Shown: one piece after another, positions 9,084 through 15,985 of the stretch | How the letters are laid out: each line of letters starts with the position of its first letter | How positions within the stretch are numbered: the first letter of the stretch is position 1 | Assembly: GCF_009792795.1 (NCBI RefSeq) | Contig: NZ_VKHQ01000003.1 | Span: 186,001 to 250,000 of the forward strand | Length of the DNA: 64,000 nt | Reading direction: 5' to 3' | Source of the DNA: Cognatiluteimonas profundi | GTDB taxonomy: Bacteria > Pseudomonadota > Gammaproteobacteria > Xanthomonadales > Xanthomonadaceae | Translations under genes and position numbers: made by a program | Notes under the pieces: generated by a model | The model's database searches: none | What the model was told of the DNA's origin: nothing | What the model saw: only the letters and a program-made list of their open reading frames with translations

Positions 9084-9089
9084 TATAAT
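9084..9089 (+). promoter_or_regulatory. -10 box TATAAT, possible leaderless start for iscA
   Basis: A perfect TATAAT lies 6 nt before the ATG at 9096. Transcription would then start at or within a base or two of the start codon. No Shine-Dalgarno sequence is present (TTCCACC precedes the ATG) and no good -35 is seen at the usual spacing. This points to a leaderless mRNA. Confidence 0.55.
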
Positions 9090-9095
9090 TCCACC

Positions 9096-9437
9096 ATGTC
9101 GATCACCCTTGCCCCAGCCGCCGTCGAACGCATCCGTGGTTATCTCGCCGAAACTCCGACGGCCATCGGCCTGCGTTTCGGCGTCAGGCGGACCGGTTGC
9201 TCCGGTTGGGGCTACGCGGTGGACCTGGCCCGCGACCAGCGCGAGGGCGATACGGTGTTCGAGCAGTCGGGCATCCAGATCCGCGTCGATGCGGACAGTC
9301 TCGGCCTGGTCGACGGGACCGAGATCGACTTCGTGAAGAACGGACTGAGCGAACAATTCGTGTTCCGCAATCCCAACGTGGCCGCCGAGTGCGGCTGCGG
9401 CGAGAGCTTCACGACCGATTCCACCCGCGCCGCCTGA
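9096..9437 (+). CDS. iscA: IscA/ErpA-type iron-sulfur carrier
   Basis: A 113-residue A-type iron-sulfur carrier that delivers Fe-S clusters to apoproteins. The three conserved cysteines fall at C35 (TGCSGWGY), C99 and C101 (ECGCGESF), the same spacing as E. coli IscA. It stands alone, not in an isc or suf operon, which is common for housekeeping A-type carriers; ErpA remains a possible name. It is divergent from asnS and separated from the downstream DUF885 gene by 85 nt. The mRNA may be leaderless, since a TATAAT sits 6 nt before the ATG. Confidence 0.92.
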   Translation: MSITLAPAAVERIRGYLAETPTAIGLRFGVRRTGCSGWGYAVDLARDQREGDTVFEQSGIQIRVDADSLGLVDGTEIDFVKNGLSEQFVFRNPNVAAECGCGESFTTDSTRAA

Positions 9438-9522
9438 CGCGCGGTCGCGACCCAACCTTCGGCAGGTTGCGCATGGGCGCCCCCGGGCTAGACTCGCCAG
9501 ACCGTCTGGGGAGATTGCGCCG

Positions 9523-11286
9523 ATGTTGCGTCCGTTCCTGTTGGCAGCCACCGCTGCCGTCGTGCTCTGCGCCGCGCCGCTCCACGCGCAGCCGGCCAAT
9601 GCCTCGAAGGCCCTGAACCAGCTCTTCGCCGACGAGTGGGAGCGGGGGCTGGTCGAGTCCCCAGAAAATGCCAGCGCCAATGGCGACAAGCGATTCAACG
9701 ATCGCTGGAGCGACTTCAGCCTGGCCGCTATTGCCCGCCGCGAAGGCGAGGACCGCGCGGCGCTGGAGAAGCTGCATGCGATCGGGCGCGCCGGCCTGTC
9801 GCCCGCTGACCAGCTGAATTACGACACCTTCGAGTGGCAGCTGCAGCGGAATATCGAGCGCCAGAAATTCCACGAGTACCTGCAGCCGGTCAGCCACCAG
9901 GGTGGCGTGCAGACGGCCGACGGGTTGGCGGAGGTCCTGCCGTTCGCCAGCGTCAAGGACTACCAGGACTGGATCAAGCGGATGCAGGCGGTGCCGACCC
10001 TGGTCGACCAGTCGATCGCGCTGATGCGCGAAGGCATGAAGGCGGGCAACGTGCCGCCGAAAGTCCTGATGCAGCGGGTTCCAGCGCAGATTGCCGCCCA
10101 GATCGTCGACGATCCGACGAAGAGCCCGTTCTACCGGCCTTTCCTGAACTTCAATGATGCGATCCCGGCCAGCGACCGGGCGGCCCTGCAGGCGCAGGCC
10201 CAGGCGGTTGTTCGCGGGCGACTCGTCCCGGCCTACCGCCAGCTGGCGACATTCTTCAATGACGAGTACCTGCCGAAGGCGCGCGATTCCATTGCCGCCG
10301 CCGACCTGCCCAACGGCAAGGCGTATTACGACTTCCTCGCCCGCTATTACACGACGACCGACCTGAGCGCGGCCCAGATCCACGCGATCGGCCTGAAGGA
10401 AGTCGCACGGATCCGCGGCGAGATGGAAAAGGTGAAGGAGCAGACCGGCTTCAAGGGTTCCATGGCCGAATTCTTCACCTACCTGCGCACCGATCCCCGT
10501 TTCTTCGAGAAGACGCCTGCCGCACTGCTGACGCACTATCGCGCGCTCGCCAAGCGCATCGACCCGGAGCTTGTGAAGGTGTTCCGGATCATCCCGCGCC
10601 AGCCCTACGGCGTCAGGCCGATCCCGGACAACATCGCCCCGGACACCACGACGGCGTATTACCAGCAGGGCGCCAGCGACGGCAGTCGCCCGGGCTATTA
10701 CTACGTCAACCTGTACAAGCCCGAGGTGCGGCCGACGTGGGAAATGATGCCGCTGACGCTGCATGAAGCGGTCCCCGGGCACCACTTCCAGTTCGCGCGC
10801 GGGCTGGAATTGCCGGACGCGCCGATGTTCCGCAAGACGGCCTATTTCGTGGCCTACGGTGAGGGCTGGGGCCTGTATGCCGAACAGCTCGGCTACCCCA
10901 TGGGTCTTTACGACGATCCCTATGATCACTTTGGCCAGCTGACCTACGAGATGTGGCGCGCCGTGCGGCTGGTGATCGACACCGGCATGCATTCGATGGG
11001 CTGGAGCCGCGAGAAGGCCATCGCCTACTTCAAGGACAACGCACCCAAGACCGACCAGGACATCACCAACGAGGTCGACCGTTACATCGGCACGCCCGGG
11101 CAGGCGCTGGCCTACAAGATCGGCCAGATCAAGATCTCCGAGCTGCGGGCCAAGGCGCAGCGGGAGCTGGGGCCGAAGTTCGACATCCGCGACTTTGACG
11201 ACGCCGTGCTGGAAACCGGCTCGGTGCCGCTGGACGCGCTGGAGCGGCATATCGACGCCTGGATCGCAGCGAAAAAGGCTGCCTGA
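9523..11286 (+). CDS. DUF885-family exported hydrolase, probable metallopeptidase
   Basis: A 587-residue protein with a cleavable signal peptide (MLRPFLLAATAAVVLCAAPLHA), hence periplasmic or secreted. The family hallmark HEAVPGHHFQ is at about residues 414-423, followed by YGEGWGLYAEQLG. Such HEAxPGH motifs are metal-binding in DUF885 proteins, which are thought to be zinc peptidases; substrate specificity is rarely known. A Shine-Dalgarno GGGGAG precedes the ATG. It is followed by a REP-like hairpin rather than by a linked gene, so it looks monocistronic. Confidence 0.9.
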   Translation: MLRPFLLAATAAVVLCAAPLHAQPANASKALNQLFADEWERGLVESPENASANGDKRFNDRWSDFSLAAIARREGEDRAALEKLHAIGRAGLSPADQLNYDTFEWQLQRNIERQKFHEYLQPVSHQGGVQTADGLAEVLPFASVKDYQDWIKRMQAVPTLVDQSIALMREGMKAGNVPPKVLMQRVPAQIAAQIVDDPTKSPFYRPFLNFNDAIPASDRAALQAQAQAVVRGRLVPAYRQLATFFNDEYLPKARDSIAAADLPNGKAYYDFLARYYTTTDLSAAQIHAIGLKEVARIRGEMEKVKEQTGFKGSMAEFFTYLRTDPRFFEKTPAALLTHYRALAKRIDPELVKVFRIIPRQPYGVRPIPDNIAPDTTTAYYQQGASDGSRPGYYYVNLYKPEVRPTWEMMPLTLHEAVPGHHFQFARGLELPDAPMFRKTAYFVAYGEGWGLYAEQLGYPMGLYDDPYDHFGQLTYEMWRAVRLVIDTGMHSMGWSREKAIAYFKDNAPKTDQDITNEVDRYIGTPGQALAYKIGQIKISELRAKAQRELGPKFDIRDFDDAVLETGSVPLDALERHIDAWIAAKKAA

Positions 11287-11346
11287 TTCGGGGAGCGTCG
11301 CCTGGGTAACGCCAAAGGCCGCAACCGGGGGCCCTCCCAGGGCGAT

Positions 11347-11373
11347 CCCGGGTGCGCTTCGCTTAGCCGGGCT
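11347..11373. repeat. REP-like GC-rich hairpin
   Basis: The stretch beginning CCCGGGTGCGCTTCGCTTAG and ending CCGGGCT folds into an imperfect hairpin (CCCGG against CCGGG). From memory it resembles a dispersed intergenic repeat common in Xanthomonadales and other proteobacteria. It lies 60 nt after the DUF885 stop and may stabilise the mRNA end or assist termination. The rest of 11287-11569 contains only the rpsF promoter region. Confidence 0.5.
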
Positions 11374-11418
11374 GCGATCCTGCCCGTCCCCCCGCGAGCG
11401 GAGCGACAGCGGTCCGAT

Positions 11419-11447
11419 TTGCACGTAACCCATTGACCTGCCACAAT
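11419..11447 (+). promoter_or_regulatory. Candidate rpsF promoter
   Basis: TTGCAC (11419-11424) and CACAAT (11442-11447) are 17 nt apart and 122 nt upstream of rpsF. The long leader after it contains small hairpins, for example TTCCCG pairing with CGGGAA near 11456-11480. It could house the S6:S18 autoregulatory structure known for this operon in many bacteria. This is weak, position-based evidence. Confidence 0.3.
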
Positions 11448-11569
11448 TACCGGCTTCCCGCGGCGCTCTGTCACGGGAACCTTGCCCCACCGCGTGACGG
11501 GGGGCTGCCCGGTCCGCACCGCGCTGACGAAACGCGAGGCGGACTCCATCCAGAAGGAATGCACACACC

Positions 11570-11998
11570 ATGCGTCACTACGAAATCGTGTTCCTGGTCC
11601 ATCCGGACCAGAGCGAACAGGTCCCGGCCATGATCGAGCGCTACAAGGGCTTGATCGAAGCCGGCGGCGGCAAGATCCATCGCCTGGAAGATTGGGGTCG
11701 TCGCCAGACGGCATACCCGATCAACAACCTGGTCAAGGCCCACTACGTGCTGTTCAACATCGAGGCCGACCAGGCCGTGCTCAACGAACTGGTCGAAGGC
11801 TTCCGTTTCAACGACGCAGTGCTTCGCCACCTGGTGATGCGCCGCGACGAGGCCGACACCGAGCAGTCCCTGATCATGAAGAACAAGGACGAGAAGGGTG
11901 ACAAGCCCGAGCGCGGCGACCGTCGCCGTCGTGACGAAAACGAGAACGCCGTCGGCACCGCCGTCATTGATGCCGACGACAACGTCGAAGCCGCCTGA
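11570..11998 (+). CDS. rpsF: 30S ribosomal protein S6
   Basis: A 142-residue S6 with the standard opening [17 protein letters not shown] and the core [19 protein letters not shown]. The C-terminal tail is long, charged and acidic, as in other proteobacterial S6 proteins that can be glutamylated. S6 pairs with S18 on the 30S platform. It is the first gene of the classic rpsF-rpsR-rplI operon; rpsR follows after 11 nt with its own GAGGAG. A good AGAAGGAA Shine-Dalgarno lies upstream. Confidence 0.98.
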   Translation: MRHYEIVFLVHPDQSEQVPAMIERYKGLIEAGGGKIHRLEDWGRRQTAYPINNLVKAHYVLFNIEADQAVLNELVEGFRFNDAVLRHLVMRRDEADTEQSLIMKNKDEKGDKPERGDRRRRDENENAVGTAVIDADDNVEAA

Positions 11999-12009
11999 GG
12001 AGCACCCAC

Positions 12010-12240
12010 ATGTCCAAGTTCTTCCGCCGCCGCAAGTTCTGCAAGTTCACCGCCGAGGGCGTGAAAGAGATCGATTACAAGGATCTCAATACCCTGCGCC
12101 AGAACCTCACCGAGACCGGCAAGATCGTCCCGAGCCGCATCACGGGCACCAAGTCCAAGTACCAGCGCCAACTCGCGACCGCCGTCAAGCGCGCGCGTTT
12201 CCTGGCACTGATCCCGTACACGGACAACCACAACGCCTGA
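12010..12240 (+). CDS. rpsR: 30S ribosomal protein S18
   Basis: A 76-residue S18 ([17 protein letters not shown]...[13 protein letters not shown]), the partner of S6 on the 30S subunit. Length and sequence are standard. The single Cys in the RRRKFCKF segment suggests the zinc-independent form. It is followed by a 98-nt gap before rplI. Confidence 0.98.
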   Translation: MSKFFRRRKFCKFTAEGVKEIDYKDLNTLRQNLTETGKIVPSRITGTKSKYQRQLATAVKRARFLALIPYTDNHNA

Positions 12241-12338
12241 TCCGGCTGCATCCGCCCGGCTCGCCGGGCAGGTACACCGTCCATTCGGACAGCCACAGTT
12301 GCGGCGCAACGCGCCGCTAACGAATACGGAGCAACACC

Positions 12339-12791
12339 ATGCAACTGATCCTCCTGCAGAAAGTCACCAACCTCGGCAACCTTGGCGACAAGGTCGACGT
12401 CAAGCCGGGTTACGGCCGCAACTTCCTCGTGCCCAAGGGCAAGGCCGTGCCGGCAACGGCCGCCAACCTGGCCGAGTTCGAAGCCAAGCGCGCCGATTAC
12501 GAAGCCAAGGCGCAGGCCAACCTGGGTGAAGCCGAAGCGCGTCGCGCCAAGCTCGAAGGCGCCAGCGTCACGATCTATGCCAACTCGTCGACCGAAGGCA
12601 AGTTGTACGGCTCCGTCGGCCCGCGCGACATCGCCGAGGCGCTGACCAAGATCGGCATGCCGGTCGAGAAATCCGAAGTCGTGATGGGCGAAGGCCCCAT
12701 CCGCCACATCGGCGAAACCGACGTCATCGTGCACCTGCACGCCGACGTCGAGATCCCGGTGAAGGTGATCGTGCAGGCCGAAGCCGCGTAA
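12339..12791 (+). CDS. rplI: 50S ribosomal protein L9
   Basis: A 150-residue L9 with the N-terminal RNA-binding domain ([20 protein letters not shown] and the following [13 protein letters not shown]), the long connecting helix rich in Ala/Glu/Lys, and the C-terminal domain. It is the last gene of the rpsF operon and is followed 25 nt later by a strong intrinsic terminator. Confidence 0.98.
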   Translation: MQLILLQKVTNLGNLGDKVDVKPGYGRNFLVPKGKAVPATAANLAEFEAKRADYEAKAQANLGEAEARRAKLEGASVTIYANSSTEGKLYGSVGPRDIAEALTKIGMPVEKSEVVMGEGPIRHIGETDVIVHLHADVEIPVKVIVQAEAA

Positions 12792-12815
12792 GCGTCGATC
12801 GCAGTTTGTTGCAGG

Positions 12816-12844
12816 AACGGGCGCCGCAAAGGCGTCCGTTTTTG
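12816..12844 (+). terminator. Intrinsic terminator of the rpsF-rpsR-rplI operon
   Basis: A nine-base-pair stem ACGGGCGCC / GGCGTCCGT (one G-T pair) with loop GCAAA, followed by a T run. It lies 25 nt after the rplI stop. Confidence 0.9.
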
Positions 12845-12930
12845 TTTGTGGCATCCATTGTTTGAAATCCTTATGCCTGTAGCGCGCTCCGGCGATGTTG
12901 ATGGTTGTCGCCACGGCCTGATAAGAGGCT

Positions 12931-13052
12931 TCGCCTTCGGCGACTTGCCCGAAGGGCTGCCTTTGACGCCGATGAAAAAGGGTTGACTACGTTTGCCAAG
13001 ACAAAAGTAACTCGCCGAAGGCGAAAGAAAGCCCTTGACTTGCCCGCAGGGC
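12931..13052. repeat. Duplicated palindrome pair, REP/BIME-like
   Basis: Two similar units each contain two short perfect palindromes. Unit one has TCGCCTTCGGCGA (12931-12943) and GCCCGAAGGGC (12947-12957). Unit two has TCGCCGAAGGCGA (13012-13024) and GCCCGCAGGGC (13042-13052). Between them is a stretch with AAAAAGGGTTGAC that resembles repeat debris often seen between genes in Xanthomonadales. No transposase remnant is visible. Confidence 0.5.
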
Positions 13053-13159
13053 AGCCGTGGCACGCGCCACAACACTCGCGCCATGCAACACAATTTTCTG
13101 AACGACATTCATGACTTTCGAAAATAACCGAGCCCCCGTCGCATCCCCTGCGATGCCCA

Positions 13160-13211
13160 CCGGTTATCCACAGTGTTATCTGCAACGCTCCGGGATCGGG
13201 ACGACTAGGAT
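13160..13211 (+). promoter_or_regulatory. dnaB upstream element: DnaA box pair and -10 hexamer
   Basis: TTATCCACA (13164-13172), a perfect DnaA 9-mer, is followed after 3 nt by the related TTATCTGCA (13176-13184). A TANNNT hexamer TAGGAT (13206-13211) comes exactly 21 nt later. The arrangement would place the boxes over the -35 region of a promoter starting near 13218, about 69 nt upstream of dnaB. The same pair with the same spacing occurs upstream of the small gene at 33107-33322. Confidence 0.6.
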
Positions 13212-13286
13212 GGCCATCGAACACCGATACAAGCCGGCCACTCCGACAATGTCGTCGTTGGGTCGACAAGGGGAGTCACACAACCG

Positions 13287-14699
13287 ATGACTGCACGCCA
13301 GGGGCTTCGTGCCGACCAGGCTTTCCAGAGCCGTGCCGACCACCGCATCGAGCAGTTGCGGGTGCCGCCGCAATCGGTCGAAGCCGAGCAGGCCGTCCTT
13401 GGCGGGCTGATGCTTGCGCCCGATGCCTACGATCGCATCGCCGATCAACTGGTCGATTCAGACTTCTACCGGCGTGACCACCAGCTGATCTTTCGTGCGA
13501 TCCGCGAACTGGCCGAGAAGAGCCGCCCCTACGATGCCGTGACGCTGGGCGAGTGGTTCGAGTCGCAGGGACTGGGTGAGCATGTTGCCGGCGGCGCGTA
13601 CCTGGTCGAACTGGCGAGCACCACGCCATCGGCGGCCAACATCGCCGCCTATGCGGAAATCGTTCGCGACAAGGCCGTGTTGCGCCAGTTGATCGAGGTC
13701 GGTACCGGCATCGTCAACGATGGATTCCAGCCCGACGGCCGCGACAGCGGCGAAATCCTGGCCATTGCCGAGCAGCAGGTGTTCGCGATCGCCGAAGCGG
13801 GCGCGCGCGGGCGGAGCGACTTCGTGCCGGTCACCAAGGCGCTGATCGAAGCCTTCGACGTCCTGCAGACGCGCCATGCCAACGGCGGCAGCATCACCGG
13901 ATTGCCGACCGGCTACACCGAGTTCGACGAGATGACGGCTGGCCTGCAACCGACCGACCTGATCATCCTGGCCGCGCGCCCGGCGATGGGCAAGACGACG
14001 CTGGCGCTGAACATGGCCGAATACGCGGCCATCAAGACCAAGAAAGCCGTCGCCGTCTTCTCGATGGAAATGTCCTCGTCGCAGCTCGCGCTGCGCCTGA
14101 TCTCGGCCAATGGCCGCGTCAACGCCACGCGCCTGCGCACCGGCCAGCTGGAGGACGAGGACTGGAGCCGCGTCACCAGCGCCATCCGCATGCTGCGCGA
14201 GTCCAAGATCTTCATCGACGACACGCCGGCGCTCTCGCCCGACGTGCTGCGCGCCAAGGCACGTCGCCTGAAACGCGAACACGACCTCGGCCTGATCGTC
14301 ATCGATTACCTGCAGCTGATGGCCGTGCCGGGCAACAGCGAAAACCGGGCCACGGAGATCTCCGAGATCTCGCGCTCGCTCAAGGCCCTGGCCAAGGAGC
14401 TCAACGTGCCGGTTGTCGCCCTGTCGCAGCTCAACCGGTCGCTGGAAACGCGTACCGACAAGCGCCCGGTGATGGCCGACCTGCGTGAATCAGGCGCCAT
14501 CGAGCAGGACGCCGACGTCATCGTCTTCATCTACCGCGACGAGTACTACAACAAGGAAAACTCGCCGGACAAGGGACTCGCCGAGATCATCATCGGCAAG
14601 CAACGAAACGGTCCGACCGGCTCGCTCAAGCTGAAGTTCTTCGGCGAATACACACGGTTCGACAATCTCGCCCACGACGCGGTCGGCAGTTTCGAGTAA
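13287..14699 (+). CDS. dnaB: Replicative DNA helicase DnaB
   Basis: A 470-residue hexameric helicase of the replication fork. The N-terminal domain opens with LRVPPQSVEAEQAVLGGLML; the RecA-like C-terminal domain has Walker A in RPAMGKTTLAL (near residue 235), Walker B in LIVIDYLQLM and the DnaB motifs AVFSMEMSSSQL and ALSQLNRSLETR. No intein is present at the usual sites. A GGGGAG Shine-Dalgarno precedes the start. The upstream DnaA boxes suggest control linked to replication initiation. It is followed by alr after 96 nt. Confidence 0.98.
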   Translation: MTARQGLRADQAFQSRADHRIEQLRVPPQSVEAEQAVLGGLMLAPDAYDRIADQLVDSDFYRRDHQLIFRAIRELAEKSRPYDAVTLGEWFESQGLGEHVAGGAYLVELASTTPSAANIAAYAEIVRDKAVLRQLIEVGTGIVNDGFQPDGRDSGEILAIAEQQVFAIAEAGARGRSDFVPVTKALIEAFDVLQTRHANGGSITGLPTGYTEFDEMTAGLQPTDLIILAARPAMGKTTLALNMAEYAAIKTKKAVAVFSMEMSSSQLALRLISANGRVNATRLRTGQLEDEDWSRVTSAIRMLRESKIFIDDTPALSPDVLRAKARRLKREHDLGLIVIDYLQLMAVPGNSENRATEISEISRSLKALAKELNVPVVALSQLNRSLETRTDKRPVMADLRESGAIEQDADVIVFIYRDEYYNKENSPDKGLAEIIIGKQRNGPTGSLKLKFFGEYTRFDNLAHDAVGSFE

Positions 14700-14783
14700 C
14701 CGCGGCGGGGTGCTCCGCCGGACGTTCCCAGGGTCAGGCACGCGTGCGTTGCCGGCCACGACCGTGGCCGATCCGCCCACCAT

Positions 14784-14789
14784 TACACT
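14784..14789 (+). promoter_or_regulatory. -10 box TACACT, possible leaderless start for alr
   Basis: TACACT, a TANNNT hexamer, ends 6 nt before the alr ATG at 14796, the same spacing as for iscA and dapB. No Shine-Dalgarno sequence precedes the ATG (ACCCAG). Confidence 0.45.
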
Positions 14790-14795
14790 ACCCAG

Positions 14796-15872
14796 ATGGC
14801 CCGCCCCACTTCCGCCACCATCCACACCGACGCGCTGCGCCACAACCTGTCCCAGGTCCGCCATCGCGCGCCGAACAGCCGGGTGATGGCCGTCGTCAAG
14901 GCCGACGGTTACGGCCACGGCCTGGAGCGGGTTGCCCGCGCGCTGTCCGGGGCCGATGCCTTCGGCGTGGCGGCGTTGAGCGACGCCGAGCGCCTGCGCG
15001 CCGCCGGGCTGTCGCAGCCGATCGTGCTGCTGTCGGGATTCGACGAGGTCCAGGACATTCCGCAACTGCGGCGGCTGAACGTCGAAACCGTGATCCACCA
15101 TTCCAGCCAGCTGGCGATGCTGGAGCAGGCGCTGCCTGGCGACCCGGTGCGATGCTGGCTGAAGGTCGACAGCGGCATGCACCGCCTGGGATTCGCGCCG
15201 GAGGATGTGCGCGATGCCCATGCCCGGCTGCGCGCGATGCCGGCGGTCGCGGACGACATCGTGCTGATGAACCATCTCGCCAGCTCGGACGCCTTTGGCA
15301 GCCAGCAGACGCAAGAACAATTGCGCATTTTCGCCGAAGCGACCGCAGGGCTTCCGGGCGTCCGTTCGCTGGCCAACTCCGCCGCCGTCCTGGGCTGGCC
15401 GGAGTCGCACCTGGACTGGGTCCGCCCTGGCGGGGCCTTGTACGGCATCTCGGTGGTCGAGGGCACGAGCGGCCTTGATTTCGGCTTGCGGCCGGTGATG
15501 ACGCTCGCCACCCGGCTGATTGCGGTCAACCGGGTGCGCAAGGGCGAGCGGATCGGTTATTCGGCGACATGGGAGTGTCCCGAGGACATGCCGGTGGGCG
15601 TGGCTGCCATCGGTTATGGCGACGGTTACCCGCGCAACGTGCCTGCCGGTACGCCCGTGCTGGTCAACGGTGCGCCCGCAGGGATCGTCGGTCGCGTGTC
15701 CATGGACCTGATGACGATCGACTTGCGCTCGCAGCCCGACGCCAGGACCGGGGATCCGGTGGTTCTGTGGGGAGAGGGACTGCCGGTGGAAGTGATCGCC
15801 GCAGCTGCCGACACCATTGGTTACGAACCGGTCTGTTCGATCACCCGGCGAGTGCGCTTCATCGAGGCCTGA
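14796..15872 (+). CDS. alr: Alanine racemase
   Basis: A 358-residue PLP enzyme making D-alanine for peptidoglycan. The PLP lysine is K35 in VVKADGYGHG, and the catalytic tyrosine of the C-terminal domain is Y255 in ERIGYSATW. The AIGYGDGYPRN and GRVSMDLMTID segments are standard. It sits directly after dnaB, an arrangement seen in other gammaproteobacteria. The start has a TACACT hexamer 6 nt upstream and no Shine-Dalgarno, so the transcript may be leaderless. Confidence 0.97.
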   Translation: MARPTSATIHTDALRHNLSQVRHRAPNSRVMAVVKADGYGHGLERVARALSGADAFGVAALSDAERLRAAGLSQPIVLLSGFDEVQDIPQLRRLNVETVIHHSSQLAMLEQALPGDPVRCWLKVDSGMHRLGFAPEDVRDAHARLRAMPAVADDIVLMNHLASSDAFGSQQTQEQLRIFAEATAGLPGVRSLANSAAVLGWPESHLDWVRPGGALYGISVVEGTSGLDFGLRPVMTLATRLIAVNRVRKGERIGYSATWECPEDMPVGVAAIGYGDGYPRNVPAGTPVLVNGAPAGIVGRVSMDLMTIDLRSQPDARTGDPVVLWGEGLPVEVIAAAADTIGYEPVCSITRRVRFIEA

Positions 15873-15985
15873 GAGCCGACGCCCGGCGGACGCCTGGTTT
15901 CCTTCGGCCAGTGCATACTCCCCGACGCAACTGCCGCAGGACTCGGCGGTTCCATCTCCCGCGAACGACCAGGCGGGAGTAACGG

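Larger units (their letters stand above)
12792..13286. other. 495-nt intergenic region between rplI and dnaB
   Basis: No supported gene. It holds the rplI terminator, a pair of palindrome clusters (12931-12957 and 13012-13052) around a repeat-like AT-richer stretch, then the dnaB promoter element with DnaA boxes (13160-13211). Short open frames here have no ribosome-binding site or protein-like sequence. Confidence 0.7.

Noticed and set aside
6171..9437. A 1088-codon plus-strand open frame ending with the IscA sequence
   Set aside because: Only the last 113 codons resemble a protein family; the rest is antisense to asnS and the small genes. The IscA gene starts at 9096.
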